The notes beneath the pieces are model-generated. The model was not told the DNA's origin and did no database searches. It saw nothing but the letters and a program-made list of their open reading frames with translations. Below, piece after piece: positions 24,425-31,905 of a stretch of DNA of 37,514 nucleotides (the stretch's first letter is position 1; each line of letters begins with the position of its first letter). Made by a program: the position numbers and the translations under genes. This stretch comes from JAAYQA01 sp964510345 (lineage in GTDB: Bacteria > Bacillota > Clostridia > Tissierellales > Peptoniphilaceae), in the NCBI GenBank assembly GCA_964510345.1, contig CAZEBB010000017.1, positions 1 to 37,514 on the forward strand. The letters run 5' to 3'.

Positions 24425-25462
24425 ATGATAAATATCATGCTTTGTGGTGCAGAAGATACTGACATTATCAAGGATCCTTTTGTTAATGTTGTTACAGGAT
24501 TTGGTGGGAATGCCTTAAGTTATCTACTCGGAAACATCGAGTACGAGAATACTTCACAAGCTTCGTTTACTAAAAATTCTATTGACACTGTAAAAAAAGC
24601 TAATCTTTGTGTTTTCGTAATAATCGATACAGTTGGTAAGATAACCTGGAATACTGAATTAATAAGTGCTGTACGTGAGGGTAAGCCTTTTATAGTTTTA
24701 TGTGAAAGCAAACTTTATACGAAGTATAAAAATGTTCGAAGTATTAATGGGTTGGAGCCAAATCTCCAAGAATTAGTTGATTTGATAAGGTATTTGGAAG
24801 AAAATAATCAGTTTACGATTATTTCCTTTGAACTATTGAATTTTGAACATGTCCTTAGAGATCAATTAGCCTTGATGTTTACGAAATCGATAGAATTATT
24901 AGAATTACGCAATAAGCGAACTATATGCATGAAAATGTCCAACACGAATAAAATCAATCTAGAAATAATCGAAAGTATTGCACTTGACGAAACAGAGGAT
25001 AAGAATTCTAGAAAAAGAGCAATATCTATTCTGAAAGATTTCGGTGTTGATAATGACACCTACATAGCCTTGTTGTCTTCATTAGAACAAGGTGTAACAA
25101 GACTGTGTATAGAATTATTGGATGAACTGATTAAAAATAGACCGTTTCCTGAGGAAATAATGCAGTATTGTGTTAAATTTGCAAATGAAAATGATGATAT
25201 TGGAATAATAAGGAGGCTAATTCCGAAACTTCTCAGAATTGATTTGAAGAATGGAATTATGGCACTTAAAGAACTAGATACTACTGAGATAGGCACTCGT
25301 AGGAGAATAGTAAGTGAGTTGTTAGAATATGAGGAGTCAATTAAAAGTGAGAGATGTGAAGCAGTTGCTATTGAGATAGCAAATAAATGTTTAATGAAGA
25401 CGGAAGAATCTGGGTGGAAGTCTCAATGTATGGGATTAATCCAAAGGTTAGAGTCTGAGTAA
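24425..25462 (+). CDS. Unrecognised protein: alpha/beta N-terminal domain plus HEAT-like helices
   Basis: A 345-residue protein I cannot assign. Residues 1 to about 145 look like a small alpha/beta fold: LCVFVIID (61-68), GKITWNTEL (71-79) and GKPFIVLCE (86-94) form a pattern reminiscent of TIR-like or DUF4062-type domains, where an acidic residue in the 'NTE' region follows a strand ending in the substrate pocket. Residues about 185-345 are nearly all helical with HEAT-like pairs (ILKDFGVDNDTYIALLSSLE, LLDELIKNRPFPEEIMQYC). Such a layout occurs in anti-phage and signalling proteins, but this is resemblance only. AAGGTG precedes the ATG. The gene is AT-rich and has no close neighbour of known function. 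Confidence 0.75.
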   Translation: MINIMLCGAEDTDIIKDPFVNVVTGFGGNALSYLLGNIEYENTSQASFTKNSIDTVKKANLCVFVIIDTVGKITWNTELISAVREGKPFIVLCESKLYTKYKNVRSINGLEPNLQELVDLIRYLEENNQFTIISFELLNFEHVLRDQLALMFTKSIELLELRNKRTICMKMSNTNKINLEIIESIALDETEDKNSRKRAISILKDFGVDNDTYIALLSSLEQGVTRLCIELLDELIKNRPFPEEIMQYCVKFANENDDIGIIRRLIPKLLRIDLKNGIMALKELDTTEIGTRRRIVSELLEYEESIKSERCEAVAIEIANKCLMKTEESGWKSQCMGLIQRLESE

Positions 25463-25699
25463 TAAATCTGAGAAAATCCTATGTGGAAGGGCAAACCATT
25501 ACGATTGACGATCTTCGTTTCGTTCTTATTGCAGCGCCAGAATTTGTTCAGTAACTTTTTTACTGTATCAAGTTTAGGATGTTCTCCATGAGAGACACAA
25601 ACGCTTTACCAATACATGTAGCAGAAGGTTCATGGTTATTAGCTGATAAATCAGCTAGTGGGTGTAAGTTGGTCGTAGATTGAAAGGAGAATATCACAG
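25463..25699 (+). other. Island spacer with coding scraps and a palindrome
   Basis: About 240 bases between the two island genes. An open stretch ending in TAA at 25552 reads like the end of a protein (ITIDDLRFVLIAAPEFVQ) without a start, and 25588-25683 encodes a 31-residue frame (begins MRDTNALPIHVAEGS) with no ribosome site. They may be remnants of lost genes. A palindrome TAGCTGAT-AA-ATCAGCTA is at 25640-25657, just before the ribosome site of the next gene, and could be an operator or a short hairpin. Confidence 0.4.
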
Positions 25700-26350
25700 A
25701 TGAACGATACTGAAAAGAATCACAAAATTGCCCTACTTGTAAATGAACGATCTAGGGTAATAAGTGATCTAAACACAGTTGATATTGGATTTTTAAATAA
25801 AACGAGTTTCTATATACTAGGTATATTTTTTGGATTTAATCTAATCGTTAATCAAACAACCCAAAGTACACTACCGAGTATATTATCAATTATATTCCCA
25901 TATCTTCTTCTATATTATACTTATAACACATTAAAATATACACTTAAAATACTTAATAGTAGTGGGTATGTATTAGCATTGGAAGATGCAATCAATAGGT
26001 TACTCGGAGAAAACTTATTCATTGAGTACACAGCATCACACCCTGAGAATAAACTCACTGCTTCTAGAAGAATTGAATCATTTTTAGACTTTTTTAAATC
26101 GCAAGATTTTTATGGAGGAATAATACAGATTGCATTTATTTTACCAATAGGTGTATTTGCGGGACGGATGTATTGTAACGCGCTCAGAAACTTTGATACC
26201 TGGAAACAGATAGTGCTATTGATTTTATTAGGCTTAGAGATAGCAGCAAATATTTTTACCCTGTGGTTAATGAAAGGCAGGGTAGAAGAATCTAAGAGGA
26301 AAATAATCAATTATTGGATTAGTGGTAATAATGAGTCTGAACTGAACTAA
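25700..26350 (+). CDS. Unrecognised four-helix membrane protein
   Basis: A 216-residue AT-rich gene. Four hydrophobic segments are seen at about 36-52, 58-78, 138-157 and 170-191, arranged as two hairpins separated by a soluble stretch of about 60 residues (79-137); both ends are charged. This resembles small membrane effectors that accompany sensor proteins in defence islands (for example SLATT-type proteins), but no family signature was recognised. AAAGGAG is ten bases upstream of the ATG, a slightly long spacing. It lies 237 bases after the alpha/beta-HEAT protein on the same strand and may or may not be cotranscribed. Confidence 0.72.
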   Translation: MNDTEKNHKIALLVNERSRVISDLNTVDIGFLNKTSFYILGIFFGFNLIVNQTTQSTLPSILSIIFPYLLLYYTYNTLKYTLKILNSSGYVLALEDAINRLLGENLFIEYTASHPENKLTASRRIESFLDFFKSQDFYGGIIQIAFILPIGVFAGRMYCNALRNFDTWKQIVLLILLGLEIAANIFTLWLMKGRVEESKRKIINYWISGNNESELN

Positions 26351-26504
26351 TCGACTCAATGACTCTCAAAAGGCTGTGATGTCTCCTCCATTCAAGAAAC
26401 ATTATGACAACCAGATTAGAAGGTATTGAGGAGATAATACTATGAAACTTAGGACAAATTGTTACTAAACTGTACATAAATAAGATCGAACCCCAGATTG
26501 TTTA
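26351..26504. other. Right end of the island, no intact gene
   Basis: No gene is visible. A ribosome site (GAGGAG) precedes an ATG at 26442 whose frame stops after eight codons, which looks like the start of a truncated gene. The boundary to host-like sequence is at the run AAGTGTGACGG (26504 on), where homology to the yjbQ tail begins. Together with the yjbQ remnant this makes about 310 bases without a functional gene. Confidence 0.45.
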
Positions 26505-26624
26505 AGTGTGACGGTGATCGTAGAGAACGGCGAACCGGTGTTGGGAACATGGCAGGGGATTTACTTATGTGAGTTTGATCCGCCGAGGAATCGGAAGTTT
26601 TATGTGAAAATCATAGGTGAATAA
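26505..26624 (+). pseudogene. Remnant of the yjbQ 3' end
   Basis: An open frame of 39 codons with no start that matches the tail of YjbQ (shared stretch SVTVIVENGEPVLGTWQGIY, then CEFDPPR), ending in TAA. It differs from the intact gene's tail at seven residues. At the DNA level there are two fully identical blocks of 15 and 24 bases. It is followed by a good terminator, as expected if this was once the true end of yjbQ before the island was acquired. Confidence 0.85.
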
Positions 26625-26628
26625 AAGC

Positions 26629-26665
26629 GAAACGGGACTCTGGAAAACGGGTCCCGTTTGTTTTA
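26629..26665. terminator. Terminator shared by the yjbQ remnant and the aldehyde dehydrogenase
   Basis: Arms AAACGGGAC (26630-26638) and GTCCCGTTT (26651-26659), then TGTTTTA on the plus strand. It overlaps the end of the minus-strand aldehyde dehydrogenase gene. Confidence 0.75.
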
Positions 26666-28021
26666 CTTCAGTATTCTCCTCATCAGCTTCTCCTTCCACT
26701 CCACATACGGTCGATAGCGAATCGGAACGTTCAGCCATGTCGGGGAGGTCAGCATAGACTTTTGGTGGCTGAAGGTCTGGAAGCTGTGCTTGCCGTGGTA
26801 GTGGCCTATGCCGCTGTTTCCGACGCCGCCGAAGGGGAGGCGATGGTGGGTGATGTGCATGATGGTGTCGTTGATGCAGCCGCCACCGAAGGAGACTGTG
26901 TTTTGGATGCGTGCGATGTGGGTGGGGTCGCTTGAGAAAAAGTAGAGGGCGAGGGGTTTTTCATTGGCGCAAAGGCGTGTGAGGAGCTCTTCGAAGTCAT
27001 CAAAGCGTAGGATGGGCAGGATGGGCCCGAAGATCTCGCTCTGCATAGAGGGGTCGGTTTCCTTGGCGTTTAGTAGCAGTGCAGGCTGGATGATGCGGGT
27101 GGATGGATTATACTCACCGCCCCATTTGTCGTCGTGGCGGTCGATGTAGCCTATGAGTCGATCAAACGCTTTTTGGTCGATGATCTTGGGTAGGTCATCG
27201 TTTTGGAGAGCATCCTGGGTGAGTGTTGTAAACTCACGCTTCAGCGCTTCCACGAGCTTCTGTTCAACGCTCGCCTCTACATACACATAGTCGGGTGCGG
27301 TACAGGTTTGCCCGGCGTTCATCATCTTGCCGAAGGCGATGCGCATGGCGGCGACGGCGATAGCGGCGGATTTGTCGACGATCACGGGGCTTTTGCCGCC
27401 CAGTTCGAGCACGACGGGGGTGAGGTGGCGGGAAGCGGCTTTTTGGATCAGTTTGCCGACGGCGGGGCTACCGGTGAAGAAGATGTGGTCGTAGCGAGGT
27501 GCCAGGGTCTCTTCATGCGAGTACTCGCCTGAGATATGCACGGTTTCGTGTTCAGTGAAACAGTCGCGGATGATCTCGCCGATGACACGCGAGGTTGCGG
27601 CAGATTTCGTGGAGGTGCGCAGCACGCACACATTGCCGGCAGCGATCGCCCCGATGAGCGGCATCATCGCGAGGTGAAAGGGATAGTTCCACGGCGATAG
27701 GATGAGGCAGACGCCGTAAGGATCGCTGTGGATGCGGTTCTTGCTCGGGAATGTCGCCAGCGCTTGGCGCACGCGTTTGGGTTTCATCCACTTCTTTAGA
27801 TTTTTCTCAAAAAGGCTAATTTCCGACAATACGATGCCGATTTCTGTGAGATAGCTCTCGTAAGCGCCTTTGCCCAAGTCCTCTGAGAGTGCTTGGATGA
27901 TCTCGCCCTCGTGCTGGATGATGCTGCGTTTCAAAGCTTTCAATTTACTCATTCTATATTCGTATTCTACAGTGGCTCCGGTATGAAAGTACTCTCGCAG
28001 CCTCCGGATGCTCGTTTCCAT
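26663..28021 (-). CDS. Class 3-type aldehyde dehydrogenase
   Basis: A 452-residue NAD(P)-dependent aldehyde dehydrogenase of the class 3 (fatty/aromatic aldehyde, YwdH/AldH-like) group, shorter than the usual 500-residue family. The catalytic Cys lies in NAGQTCTAPDY and the general base Glu in LELGGKSPVIVD; SPWNYPF and FTGSPAVGK are also clear. Oddity: the usual LKPSE cofactor segment reads LRTSTKSAAT, so the lysine that contacts the cofactor's adenine ribose is Arg. AAAGGAG is five bases before the ATG chosen; a longer frame upstream would overlap the promoter. It is divergent from a 2-keto-4-pentenoate hydratase, suggesting a shared aromatic or aldehyde breakdown role (inference). Confidence 0.9.
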   Translation of the reverse strand: METSIRRLREYFHTGATVEYEYRMSKLKALKRSIIQHEGEIIQALSEDLGKGAYESYLTEIGIVLSEISLFEKNLKKWMKPKRVRQALATFPSKNRIHSDPYGVCLILSPWNYPFHLAMMPLIGAIAAGNVCVLRTSTKSAATSRVIGEIIRDCFTEHETVHISGEYSHEETLAPRYDHIFFTGSPAVGKLIQKAASRHLTPVVLELGGKSPVIVDKSAAIAVAAMRIAFGKMMNAGQTCTAPDYVYVEASVEQKLVEALKREFTTLTQDALQNDDLPKIIDQKAFDRLIGYIDRHDDKWGGEYNPSTRIIQPALLLNAKETDPSMQSEIFGPILPILRFDDFEELLTRLCANEKPLALYFFSSDPTHIARIQNTVSFGGGCINDTIMHITHHRLPFGGVGNSGIGHYHGKHSFQTFSHQKSMLTSPTWLNVPIRYRPYVEWKEKLMRRILK

Positions 28022-28034
28022 GGGTGCTCCTTTC

Positions 28035-28092
28035 CGGGCAAATTGCCCGAATTGCTTTCTTTCATTATAATTGAAATAAGATATCATCACAA
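28035..28092 (-). promoter_or_regulatory. Aldehyde dehydrogenase promoter with a downstream palindrome
   Basis: On the minus strand TTGTGA (28092-28087) and a perfect TATAAT (28069-28064) are 17 bases apart. Just downstream of the expected start point is a palindrome CGGGCAA-A-TTGCCCG (28035-28049), a likely operator for an unidentified repressor. The divergent hydratase gene begins on the other side. Confidence 0.65.
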
Positions 28093-28105
28093 AACGAGGT
28101 GCATT

Positions 28106-28876
28106 ATGAAAGACTTACATCAAATCGCAGAGGCGCTGTATCGCGCGGAGGAAGACGGGGTGCCGGTTGAGCCCATCACGATAGCGGCTCCAGGACTCAC
28201 CGTCGACGACGCGTACGAGATCCAGAGCATCAATATCGCACGCCGCCTAAAAGAGGGGCGGGTGATCACGGGCAAAAAGATCGGGCTGACATCAAAGGCG
28301 ATGCAGGATGCGCTCGGTGTGGATTCGCCGGACTACGGGATTCTCTTTGACTCGATGGTAGCGCAGGGTGGAGTCGTACCGAAGGATGCCATTTTGCAGC
28401 CGAAAGTGGAAGGGGAGCTGGCGTTTGTACTGAAGAGCGATCTTCCAAAGAACCCGACACTTGATGACGTGCTGCAAGAGACGGACTATGTCGCCCCGGC
28501 GATCGAGGTAGTGGGAAGCCGTATCGCGAACTGGAAGCTGACGCTCGTCGACACGGTGGCGGACAATGCCTCGTGTGGGATGTATGTGCTGGGCGATGTG
28601 CGGATTGACCCGCGGAAGACGGATTTGCGCGAGATCGTCCTTCAGCTCTATAAAAACGGAAAGCTTGTGAACTCCGGCAAGGGTGTCGATGTGCTCGGCC
28701 ACCCGGCGAACGCGGTCGTGTGGCTTGCGAATAGTCTGGAAAAATACGGCGTCTCATTGAACAAGGGCGATGTGATTCTCTCTGGCGCGCTGTCGGCGGC
28801 GGTGGCCGCGGAACCGGGGGATGCATTTGTGTGCAATTTTGGGGAATACGGACGCGTGGACGTGAGATTTGAGTGA
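28106..28876 (+). CDS. 2-keto-4-pentenoate hydratase family protein
   Basis: A 256-residue protein of the fumarylacetoacetase/MhpD superfamily; members hydrate 2-hydroxypentadienoate to 4-hydroxy-2-oxovalerate or decarboxylate 4-oxalocrotonate in meta-cleavage pathways. Key residues: the GKKIGLTSKAMQ segment, the metal-binding Glu pair in KVEGELAFVL, and PAIEVVGSR. A ring-cleavage dioxygenase, aldolase or acylating aldehyde dehydrogenase is not in the window, so a complete pathway is not supported. The ATG has GAGGTG upstream; a longer frame overlaps the aldehyde dehydrogenase gene and is rejected. Confidence 0.88.
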   Translation: MKDLHQIAEALYRAEEDGVPVEPITIAAPGLTVDDAYEIQSINIARRLKEGRVITGKKIGLTSKAMQDALGVDSPDYGILFDSMVAQGGVVPKDAILQPKVEGELAFVLKSDLPKNPTLDDVLQETDYVAPAIEVVGSRIANWKLTLVDTVADNASCGMYVLGDVRIDPRKTDLREIVLQLYKNGKLVNSGKGVDVLGHPANAVVWLANSLEKYGVSLNKGDVILSGALSAAVAAEPGDAFVCNFGEYGRVDVRFE

Positions 28877-28881
28877 TTGAA

Positions 28882-29002
28882 AAGTGAGATCCCTCGACTC
28901 GTTCCTCGCTCGGGATGACGGGGAGTAGGTGTCCTCACTCGGGATGACGAAAAGTTGGAAGTCATCTCGACCGAGCGAATGCGAGTGGAGAGATCTCGCT
29001 TT
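28882..29002. repeat. Long imperfect palindromic intergenic repeat
   Basis: The left arm (about 28882-28919, starting AAGTGAGATC) and right arm (about 28961-29002, ending GATCTCGCTT) are near-complementary through the blocks CTCG, CGGGATGAC/GTCATCTCG. An extra partial copy of the inner block (CTCGGGATGAC) lies at about 28937-28948. This kind of GAGATC...TCGGGATGAC element is widespread between genes of many bacteria and probably is a small non-autonomous repeat. It sits between the hydratase and the XRE regulator. Confidence 0.7.
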
Positions 29003-29044
29003 TACCTTCAATCTGGGTATTAAGTATGTATCGGAGGGGTTGTC

Positions 29045-29632
29045 ATGATCGGAAAACGAATACGTAAGCGCAGGAAGTCACAAAATATATCGCTCGAACG
29101 AATGGCGAAGCGAACCGGGTTGTCGGTGGGGTATTTGAGCAACCTGGAGCGCGATTTGACGAGCCCTACTTTTGACAATCTCGTAAAGATTTGTGCCGCC
29201 ATGGGGGTCGGTGTGGTGGAGCTGATCAGCTCGAGTATCGAATTTCAGCCGGTCGTGCAAAAGGAGAAGCGAGAGATGGTGTACAGCCGCGATTATCACG
29301 CGACGGTGGAGTACACGACGGATACGCAGAATCCCCAGTCGATGACGGGCTTATGCGTCACCGTATTTGACGACCAGAAGGAGATCTCCTACGGACACGA
29401 GGTGGACGAACTGGGCGTGGTGGTGAAGGGTTCTTTAATTTTCATTTTGGACGGGGAGACTTTTGTGCTCAACGAAGGCGACAGCATTTACATTCGCGCG
29501 AACACGCCGCACACGTGGTGGAAGATCAACGGGGGTGAGTCGATCAGTTATTGGACCCGCCAGACGGAGCGCCATGTGCGCGTGCTGCAAGGGGTCGACT
29601 CGATGGATACGAGTCTGGAAGACCAAGTATAA
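29045..29632 (+). CDS. XRE-family regulator with C-terminal cupin domain
   Basis: A 195-residue regulator: an XRE helix-turn-helix (residues about 5-62, MAKRTGLSVGYLSNLERDLTSPT) and a C-terminal cupin (about 110-180, with HEVDELGVVVKGS and FVLNEGDSIYIRANTPHTWW). Such proteins control carbon or nitrogen catabolic operons after binding a metabolite in the cupin. It lies 300 bases upstream of the acetoin dehydrogenase operon on the same strand and is the obvious candidate regulator for it. The ribosome site GGAGGGG is followed by ATG at close spacing. The ligand is unknown. Confidence 0.9.
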   Translation: MIGKRIRKRRKSQNISLERMAKRTGLSVGYLSNLERDLTSPTFDNLVKICAAMGVGVVELISSSIEFQPVVQKEKREMVYSRDYHATVEYTTDTQNPQSMTGLCVTVFDDQKEISYGHEVDELGVVVKGSLIFILDGETFVLNEGDSIYIRANTPHTWWKINGGESISYWTRQTERHVRVLQGVDSMDTSLEDQV

Positions 29633-29661
29633 CCTTTTCATAACCGCTACATTTATTTTTA

Positions 29662-29775
29662 TTTCATGAAAATTTCACGAAAGTGAAAATTGTTTTCTGT
29701 CCGTACTGAAATGACACATCGCTGTCACAATTTGATGTTTTCAACACTTGAAGGAATCGTTCGACGTGTTATGAT
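29662..29775 (+). promoter_or_regulatory. Control region of the acetoin dehydrogenase operon
   Basis: About 300 bases separate the XRE-cupin gene from acoA; no gene is supported within. It holds two palindromes, TTTCATGAAA (29662-29671) and TTTCAC-GAAA-GTGAAA (29673-29688), and a likely promoter TTGAAG (29748-29753), 16 bases, TATGAT (29770-29775). The leader is about 150 bases and includes inverted TTCTTTTT and AAAAAGAA runs. No sigma-54 type GG-N10-GC element was recognised, although some Bacillus acetoin operons use one. The palindromes are candidate operators of the XRE-cupin protein. Confidence 0.5.
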
Positions 29776-29931
29776 AGAGCAAATGCAACTTCTTTTTCAG
29801 ATGAGTAAAAAGAAATTGATTGCGGCTTACACGACGAACGATTTCATTTTTTTCTCAAACTACGGTTGCATCTCAAATCAATTGAACGACGGACACAATT
29901 ACCATCCCTGTAACAAGCAAAGGAGGCCACG

Positions 29932-30918
29932 ATGAAACTCAGTGACGATACCCTACGGGGTATGCTCGACCGTATGCTTACGATTCGTTTTTTTGAAACG
30001 GAAGCGCAAAACCAGTTTGCCATGGGGAATATCCCGGGCTTTGTTCACCTGTATATCGGAGAGGAAGCGGTCGCCGTAGGCGCATGCACCGCGCTTCGCG
30101 AAGATGACTTCATCACATCGACTCACAGAGGACACGGACATATTATCGCCAAAGGTGGCGACGTGAAGTACATGATGGCCGAACTATTCGGCAAAGAAGC
30201 GGGCTACTGCAAGGGCAAGGGCGGCTCGATGCACATCGCCGATGCGACCAAAGGCATCCTCGGTGCGAACGGGATCGTCGGCGCGGGGCACAATATCTCT
30301 GTCGGGGCGGGACTTTCCGCGCAATACCGCGGCACGGACCAAGTGTGCGTCTGCTTCTTCGGAGACGCATCCACCAACCAATCCACTTTCCACGAAGCGC
30401 TCAACCTCGCGAGTGTGTGGAAACTGCCGGTCGTCTTCGTCTGCGAAAACAATGGCTACGGGATCTCGGTCTCGCAGGAGCGCCACCAAAACATCGTCGA
30501 TATCTCCGTAAGGGCGCAAAGCTACAATATCCCCGGCATGACGATCGACGGAAACGACGTGCTCGCCGTGTACGAAGCGGTTACCGCCGCTGTCGCCAAC
30601 GCGAGAGACAAGAAGGGCCCGACCCTGATCGAGTGCAAGACGTATCGCCATCGCGGACACTTTGAAGGCGACGCGACCGTCTACCGTACGCAGGAAGAAC
30701 TGGAGGAGTGGAAGAAGAAAGACCCGATCCCGCGTTTAGAAACCTATTTAGTCGAAAACGAAGTGATGACGGCGGAAGATGTAGAAAACGCAAAGAAGAA
30801 GATTCAGGACGAGGTGGCGCAGGCCGTCGCTTTCGCAAAGGAAAGCCCGGTGGCACCGCTCGAGTCCATTGTTGAAGATGTATATACCGACTTGAAAGAG
30901 GAGGCTCGAGTGCGATGA
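29932..30918 (+). CDS. acoA: Acetoin dehydrogenase E1 component, alpha subunit
   Basis: A 328-residue TPP-dependent E1 alpha subunit. The TPP/Mg motif is GDASTNQSTFHEALN (144 on) ending in CENN (171-174); the STHRGHGH and YRHRGHFEGD segments are standard. In the 2-oxoacid dehydrogenase family, the order alpha, beta, AcoX, E2, E3 identifies the acetoin-cleaving complex, which splits acetoin into acetaldehyde and acetyl-CoA. AAAGGAGG precedes the ATG. It is the first gene of the operon. Confidence 0.93.
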   Translation: MKLSDDTLRGMLDRMLTIRFFETEAQNQFAMGNIPGFVHLYIGEEAVAVGACTALREDDFITSTHRGHGHIIAKGGDVKYMMAELFGKEAGYCKGKGGSMHIADATKGILGANGIVGAGHNISVGAGLSAQYRGTDQVCVCFFGDASTNQSTFHEALNLASVWKLPVVFVCENNGYGISVSQERHQNIVDISVRAQSYNIPGMTIDGNDVLAVYEAVTAAVANARDKKGPTLIECKTYRHRGHFEGDATVYRTQEELEEWKKKDPIPRLETYLVENEVMTAEDVENAKKKIQDEVAQAVAFAKESPVAPLESIVEDVYTDLKEEARVR

Positions 30919-31886
30919 CAACTATGACCTATGCAGAGGGAATTCGCGGCGGAATGTCGCATAAGATGCGAGAAGACGACACTGTATTTCTGTTCGGCGA
31001 AGATGTAGGGCCTTTTGGCGGATGCTTCGGCGTCAGCGCCGGCATGCATGCGGAGTTTGGGGAAATGCGCGTGCGTGACACCCCGATATCGGAAGGTGTC
31101 ATCGTAGGAGCAGCCGTCGGTGCGGCGGCGACTGGTTGCAAGCCGATCGCCGAGCTCATGTTTGTGGACTTCTTGACCGTCGGGATGGACCAGCTGGTGA
31201 ACCAGGCGGCGAAGATGCGCTATATGTTCGGCGGCAAACTGACCCTGCCGATGGTGCTGAGGCTTCCGTCCGGCGGTGGGATCGGCGCGGCGGCGCAACA
31301 CTCGCAGTCGCTAGAGAAATGGGTGGCGAGTATCCCCGGCCTGAAGGCGGTGTACCCGTCCAATGCGGCAGACGCGTACGGACTCATGCTGTCGGCTGTG
31401 GAAGATGAAAACCCCGTGATCTATTTTGAACATAAAGCCTTATACGCCATGCCGTCTGAAGTGCCGGATACAATTGAACCGGTGCCGATCGGCAAAGCGA
31501 AAGTCGTAAGGGAAGGTGCGGACGTTACGATCGTTACCTATGGCAAGCAAGTGTTGGATTCCATGGCGGCCGCGGAAGAACTGGCCGGCGCCGGCGTCGA
31601 TGTAGAGGTGATCGACCTGCGCTCGCTCTACCCGTGGGATAAAGAAGCCGTTATGGCATCGGTCGAAAAGACGGGCAAACTCGTGCTCGTGTCGGAAGAG
31701 ACCAAGCGCGGTGCGTATATTGCGGAAATCGCAGCCGTCGTTGCGGACGAAGGGTTCTATAGCCTCGACGCCCCGATCGTGCGCGTCGGTGCGTTGGATA
31801 CCCCGGTCCCCTTCTCGCCGACTCTTGAAGCGGCCATGTTGCCCAATGCGGCGGATATCGTAGCAGCCGTCAAAACCCTAGTGTAA
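30915..31886 (+). CDS. acoB: Acetoin dehydrogenase E1 component, beta subunit
   Basis: A 323-residue E1 beta subunit that forms the heterotetramer with AcoA. Typical elements are FGEDVG near the N-terminus, the DTPISEGVIVGAAVGAA segment, the LRLPSGGGIGAAAQHSQSLE loop and the C-terminal transketolase-like domain with VIDLRSLYPWD and VSEETKRG. It overlaps acoA by four bases (ATGA), with AGGAGG upstream, so the two subunits are translated together. Confidence 0.94.
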   Translation: MTTMTYAEGIRGGMSHKMREDDTVFLFGEDVGPFGGCFGVSAGMHAEFGEMRVRDTPISEGVIVGAAVGAAATGCKPIAELMFVDFLTVGMDQLVNQAAKMRYMFGGKLTLPMVLRLPSGGGIGAAAQHSQSLEKWVASIPGLKAVYPSNAADAYGLMLSAVEDENPVIYFEHKALYAMPSEVPDTIEPVPIGKAKVVREGADVTIVTYGKQVLDSMAAAEELAGAGVDVEVIDLRSLYPWDKEAVMASVEKTGKLVLVSEETKRGAYIAEIAAVVADEGFYSLDAPIVRVGALDTPVPFSPTLEAAMLPNAADIVAAVKTLV

Positions 31887-31905
31887 CTGATAAGGAGAAC
31901 GACGT

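Larger units (their letters stand above)
24317..26504. mobile_element. AT-rich island inserted at the 3' end of yjbQ
   Basis: This segment is markedly AT-rich compared with its surroundings, with host-type GC resuming at about 26505. It carries two unrecognised genes plus short open-frame scraps, and is bracketed by two diverged copies of the yjbQ tail (intact gene to the left, remnant at 26505-26624). That bracketing is typical of acquisition by recombination at a gene's 3' end. No integrase, transposase or clear terminal inverted repeat was seen, so the mechanism is open; homologous exchange using an incoming yjbQ tail is equally possible. Confidence 0.55.

Noticed and set aside
26505..26624. 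Distal yjbQ tail as an independent small gene
   Set aside because: It has no start codon or ribosome site, and matches only the C-terminal 39 residues of YjbQ.
29633..29931. Sigma-54 promoter for the aco operon
   Set aside because: No TGGCAC-N5-TTGC-like element was recognised, and a sigma-A-like promoter is present.
29690..29935. 81-codon open frame in the aco leader
   Set aside because: It overlaps the likely promoter and leader, has no ribosome site, and its sequence is not protein-like.
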